Below, piece by piece: positions 6,556 to 9,165 of a DNA stretch of 9,165 bases; positions within the stretch are counted from its first letter, which is position 1; each line of letters begins with the position of its first letter. Position numbers and translations under genes: made by a program. Under the pieces are notes generated by a model that was given only the letters and a program-made list of their open reading frames with translations, searched no databases and was not told where the DNA came from. The stretch covers positions 1-9,165 of the forward strand of contig JAICWZ010000046.1 in NCBI GenBank assembly GCA_025966355.1, in the 5' to 3' direction. The stretch is from Thermomicrobiaceae bacterium (lineage in GTDB: Bacteria > Chloroflexota > Chloroflexia > Thermomicrobiales > Thermomicrobiaceae).

Positions 6556-8094
6556 GTGAAGGTCACCGTCGAGCGAATGCCGCAAAGTTCAGTCTCACTG
6601 GACATCGTCGCCGAGAGCGATGAGTTCAATAAGGCGATGGACAAGGCGTACCGGAAAATCAGCCGCCAGGTGCGAATTCCTGGCTTTCGGCCCGGAAAGG
6701 CGCCGCGACTGATCGTCGAACAGCGGCTTGGCCGTGAGGTGATTGTCGAAGAAGCGCAGCGCGAGATCATGGACGGTCTCTACCGTCAGGCGCTGGAGCA
6801 GGAAGAACTGACACCCGTTTCCGAACCGAGTGTCGATGTCTATCAGGACGAGCCGGTCGGCTTCAAAGTCGAGGTGCAGATCTACCCGACCGTCGATCTC
6901 AATGAGTACACCGACGTGCGGGTCGAACCGCAAGAGATCAACGTCAGCGATGAAGATGTTGACGAAGCGATCAGCGACATCCAGAAACAGAACAGCATTT
7001 GGAAAGAACCGGAGAGCCAGCGCAGCCCACAAGCAGGCGATCAGGTCATCATCGATCTGCAAGCCTATGAGGGCGAGGAACCGTTCCAGGATCCGGTTGA
7101 GGACGCCGAGTTCGAGATCGGCGAGGGTCGGCTCTTCCCGCAGATCGAAGAGGCACTCAAAAACGTCAAGGCAGGCGAGCAGGCGGAATTCGATATCACC
7201 TTCGATGAAGACGACGAGCGGGCAAACCCCGATCTTCGTGGTAAGACGCTGCACTACAAGGTGACGTTGAAAGAGATCAAAGAGCGTGAACTGCCGGAGA
7301 TTGACGACGAACTCGCCAAGACCGCCGGCTATGAAACGCTCGATGAGATGCGCGCTACGTTACGCAAGAACTTGCTCAGGACGCGCGCGTTCCAGGCGCG
7401 TACCGAGGTCGTGAACGACGCGATTCAGAACGTCGCCGATCAAGCGATTCTCGATGTGCCGTCGGCCATGGTCGTGCGGCAGATCGATGAGGATATCGCG
7501 CGGTTGCAGCAGGAGCTGAGTCGCGAGGGGATGTCCTTCGACGAGTTCCTCCGCTTCGGCAACAAGACGAACGAGGAATATCGCGACGAACTGAAGCCCG
7601 ACGCCGAACGGCGCCTGCGCAACTCGCTCGTGCTGGAAGCGTTCGCGAAGGCCGAAAACGTTGAGGTGAGCGAAGACGATCTGCTGGCCGAAATCGATCG
7701 TCTGGTTGGCCCGTCTGAAAACGCCGAGCAGATGCGCGAGCTTTACACAAATCCATACTTCTCGAACATGCTCCGGGATGAGTTGGCCAATCGCAAGGTC
7801 GCCGATCGCCTGCTTGAGATTGTCACCGAGGGTGCCGGCGCCGTGACCGGCGAAGGGGCGACTGTTTTTGATGAGCCGGAAGCCGTCGATGAGAGCGCCG
7901 AAGATGACGACGAGGACGTGTTGACCAGTGACGTGGAATCGCCGGAGGACGATGCGGATTCCGACGATGACGATGAAGCAGACGACGACGTCGAACAGAC
8001 CGCCGCTGCTGACACCGAAGCAGAGGAAGCGGCCGTCGCCGCCACCGCTGCTGATGAAAACGACACGACAGACCGAGAACCGACCGGCAGCTAA
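6556..8094 (+). CDS. tig: Trigger factor (ribosome-associated chaperone / prolyl isomerase) with acidic tail
   Basis: Trigger factor binds the ribosome near the exit tunnel and shields nascent chains. Domains in order: N-terminal ribosome-binding domain (about 1-145) with signature GFRPGKAP at 43-50, the same position as in E. coli; FKBP-type prolyl isomerase domain (about 156-240) with GDQVIIDL and [11 protein letters not shown]; and C-terminal chaperone arms (about 246-430) beginning [12 protein letters not shown] chose the GTG at 6556 because AAGGGTGG (6543-6550) is 5 nt upstream and the signature numbering then matches. A GTG at 6547 would add 3 residues. At 512 residues it is longer than the usual 430-450 because of a low-complexity tail (439-512) with 35 Asp/Glu among 74 residues and a single basic residue. 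First gene of a tig-clpP-clpX operon; the gap to clpP is 35 nt. Confidence 0.96.
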   Translation: MKVTVERMPQSSVSLDIVAESDEFNKAMDKAYRKISRQVRIPGFRPGKAPRLIVEQRLGREVIVEEAQREIMDGLYRQALEQEELTPVSEPSVDVYQDEPVGFKVEVQIYPTVDLNEYTDVRVEPQEINVSDEDVDEAISDIQKQNSIWKEPESQRSPQAGDQVIIDLQAYEGEEPFQDPVEDAEFEIGEGRLFPQIEEALKNVKAGEQAEFDITFDEDDERANPDLRGKTLHYKVTLKEIKERELPEIDDELAKTAGYETLDEMRATLRKNLLRTRAFQARTEVVNDAIQNVADQAILDVPSAMVVRQIDEDIARLQQELSREGMSFDEFLRFGNKTNEEYRDELKPDAERRLRNSLVLEAFAKAENVEVSEDDLLAEIDRLVGPSENAEQMRELYTNPYFSNMLRDELANRKVADRLLEIVTEGAGAVTGEGATVFDEPEAVDESAEDDDEDVLTSDVESPEDDADSDDDDEADDDVEQTAAADTEAEEAAVAATAADENDTTDREPTGS

Positions 8095-8129
8095 GCGCGA
8101 CAAGCCGGCTGCCCAGGAAGGACGCACCA

Positions 8130-8783
8130 ATGGTGTTCAGCAATGCACCGTACTTCTACACGAAGACCGATTATCTCCAGCCGCAGAACCTGATCCCGAT
8201 GGTGGTGGAATCGACCAATCGCGGCGAGCGCGCCTACGACATCTATTCACGGCTCTTGCGCGATCGCATCGTCATGCTCGGCACGCCGGTCGACGACCAG
8301 ATCGCCAACGCGATCGTGGCGCAATTCCTCTTCCTGGCGCATGAGAACCCAGAACAGGATATTCGCCTCTACATCAACAGCCCCGGTGGCATGGTGTACT
8401 CCGGCCTGGCGATTTATGACACGATGCAGACAATTGCGCCGGATGTCGCGACGACCTGCTTCGGACTCGGCGCGAGCATGGCAGCGGTGCTGCTGGCGGC
8501 GGGCGCCAAGGACAAGCGCTTTGCCTTGCAGCATTCCCGCGTGTTGATCCACCAGGGTTCGTCCGGCTTCCGCGGTTCGGTGCCGGATATCGAAATTCAA
8601 GCGCGTGAGACGATCAACGTGACAACCCAGCTGACGGAACTGATGGCGTTCCATACCGGTCAGTCGTTTGAGCGCGTCAAGCGTGATACGGAACGTGACT
8701 ACTTCATGTCGGCGCAGGAGGCGAAAGAGTACGGGATCGTCGATCACGTGCTCGAAACGTCGAAGCTGGCCGTCGCGCCGTAA
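8130..8783 (+). CDS. clpP: ATP-dependent Clp protease proteolytic subunit ClpP
   Basis: A serine peptidase that forms the double-heptamer chamber of ClpXP/ClpAP in the cytosol; 217 residues, a normal length. The catalytic triad is complete: Ser116 in [11 protein letters not shown], His141 in HSRVLIHQ, and Asp190 in ERDYFMSA. Their spacing (25 and 49 residues) equals that of E. coli ClpP. YINSPGG (81-87) is the expected oxyanion-region motif. Two details differ from the proteobacterial form: GLGASM replaces GQAASM, and the stretch after the catalytic His reads GSSGFRG instead of the usual PLGG-type loop. About 20 residues precede the mature-type [23 protein letters not shown] core. The ATG at 8130 follows AGGAAGGA. 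It sits 35 nt after tig and 22 nt before clpX, consistent with co-transcription and shared regulation with its unfoldase. Confidence 0.97.
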   Translation: MVFSNAPYFYTKTDYLQPQNLIPMVVESTNRGERAYDIYSRLLRDRIVMLGTPVDDQIANAIVAQFLFLAHENPEQDIRLYINSPGGMVYSGLAIYDTMQTIAPDVATTCFGLGASMAAVLLAAGAKDKRFALQHSRVLIHQGSSGFRGSVPDIEIQARETINVTTQLTELMAFHTGQSFERVKRDTERDYFMSAQEAKEYGIVDHVLETSKLAVAP

Positions 8784-8805
8784 TCACGGGTACGGGAGAT
8801 AAGGG

Positions 8806-9165
8806 ATGTCAGGGACTCGCGGCGGTCGGGTGCATTATCGTTGCTCATTTTGCGGCAAGGGCCAGGAGGAGGTTCGGCGTCTGATCGCCGGGCCGGGTGC
8901 GGTCTACATCTGCGACGAGTGCGTTCAGCTCTGTCGTGAGATCATCGAAGAAGAGGAGACTCCGGCACGTCGTCCGGAACCGTCGCTGACGCATATACCG
9001 ACGCCGAAGCGACTCTACGAGCAGCTGAGCCAGTACGTCATCGGCCAGGATCGCGCCAAGAAGATTCTCTCGGTCGCGGTCTACAATCACTACAAGCGCG
9101 TGCGCGCGCAAAACGATGACGACGTTGAGCTGCAGAAGAGCAACATCCTGTTGCTCGGCCCAACC
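8806..9165 (+). CDS. clpX: ATP-dependent Clp protease ATP-binding subunit ClpX (5' part only)
   Basis: The hexameric AAA+ unfoldase that feeds substrates to ClpP. Only the first 120 codons lie in the window, and the reading frame is open to the last base. Seen: the N-terminal zinc-binding domain with Cys13-x2-Cys16 and Cys36-x2-Cys39 for dimerisation and substrate/adaptor binding, a linker rich in Glu, Pro and Arg, the conserved [21 protein letters not shown] segment split over 102-122 of a typical ClpX, and finally ILLLGPT, the first half of the Walker A loop. The ATG at 8806 is preceded by GGGAGATAAGGG, 22 nt after the clpP stop. Third gene of the tig-clpP-clpX cluster, an arrangement that is widespread in bacteria. 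Confidence 0.96.
   Translation, partial: MSGTRGGRVHYRCSFCGKGQEEVRRLIAGPGAVYICDECVQLCREIIEEEETPARRPEPSLTHIPTPKRLYEQLSQYVIGQDRAKKILSVAVYNHYKRVRAQNDDDVELQKSNILLLGPT

Noticed and set aside
7360..8130. A 256-codon minus-strand frame antisense to tig
   Set aside because: A shadow of tig codon use. The Ser/Val/Gly-rich translation comes from reading the Asp/Glu tail codons in reverse.
1..9165. Search by eye for tRNA, CRISPR, insertion-sequence ends or attachment sites
   Set aside because: No regularly spaced repeats, cloverleaf-like patterns, transposase-like proteins or long terminal inverted repeats were seen. Apart from the short gaps described, the window is fully coding.

Overview
The window is GC-rich and densely coding. 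It holds two blocks that point away from each other, split at about 6393-6555. Gene content and protein style suggest a bacterium of the Chloroflexota (Thermomicrobia/Sphaerobacter-like) or, less likely, an actinobacterium. The reasons are a tig-clpP-clpX cluster, a form II aerobic CO-dehydrogenase-like cluster, an SCO1664-family protein (known to me mainly from these two phyla), and frequent TTG/GTG starts. The assignment is inference; no rRNA or phylogenetic marker was compared.

Left block, minus strand, read from 6392 down to 1: an SCO1664-family kinase-fold protein; a 151-bp gap that is AT-rich for this window and has two inverted repeats; coxG (SRPBCC); coxS (2Fe-2S subunit); coxL (molybdopterin subunit); coxM (FAD subunit); a gap with a strong GC hairpin and an extended -10 promoter; and a MoxR/CoxD AAA+ ATPase that runs off the window start. 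CoxS, CoxM and CoxL should form an (LMS)2 molybdenum hydroxylase. Electrons would pass from Mo-MCD through two [2Fe-2S] centres to FAD. CoxG probably links the enzyme to the membrane or quinone pool, and CoxD to cofactor maturation. Both the S-L-M order and the AYRGAGR active-site loop in CoxL mark it as form II, without the Cys that holds copper in true (form I) CO dehydrogenases. Its natural substrate is therefore uncertain.

Right block, plus strand: a good extended -10 promoter, then trigger factor (tig) with an unusual acidic tail, clpP, and the first 120 codons of clpX, closely spaced as one protein-quality-control operon. The window ends just inside the ClpX Walker A motif.

I see no tRNA, rRNA, CRISPR array, insertion sequence or prophage signal. 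The individual gene families are known. The most noteworthy items are the nested RNA-hairpin candidate joining the coxS stop to the coxL leader, the hairpin-plus-promoter arrangement that may uncouple coxD from coxSLM, the structured region upstream of coxG, and the acidic C-terminal tail of trigger factor.
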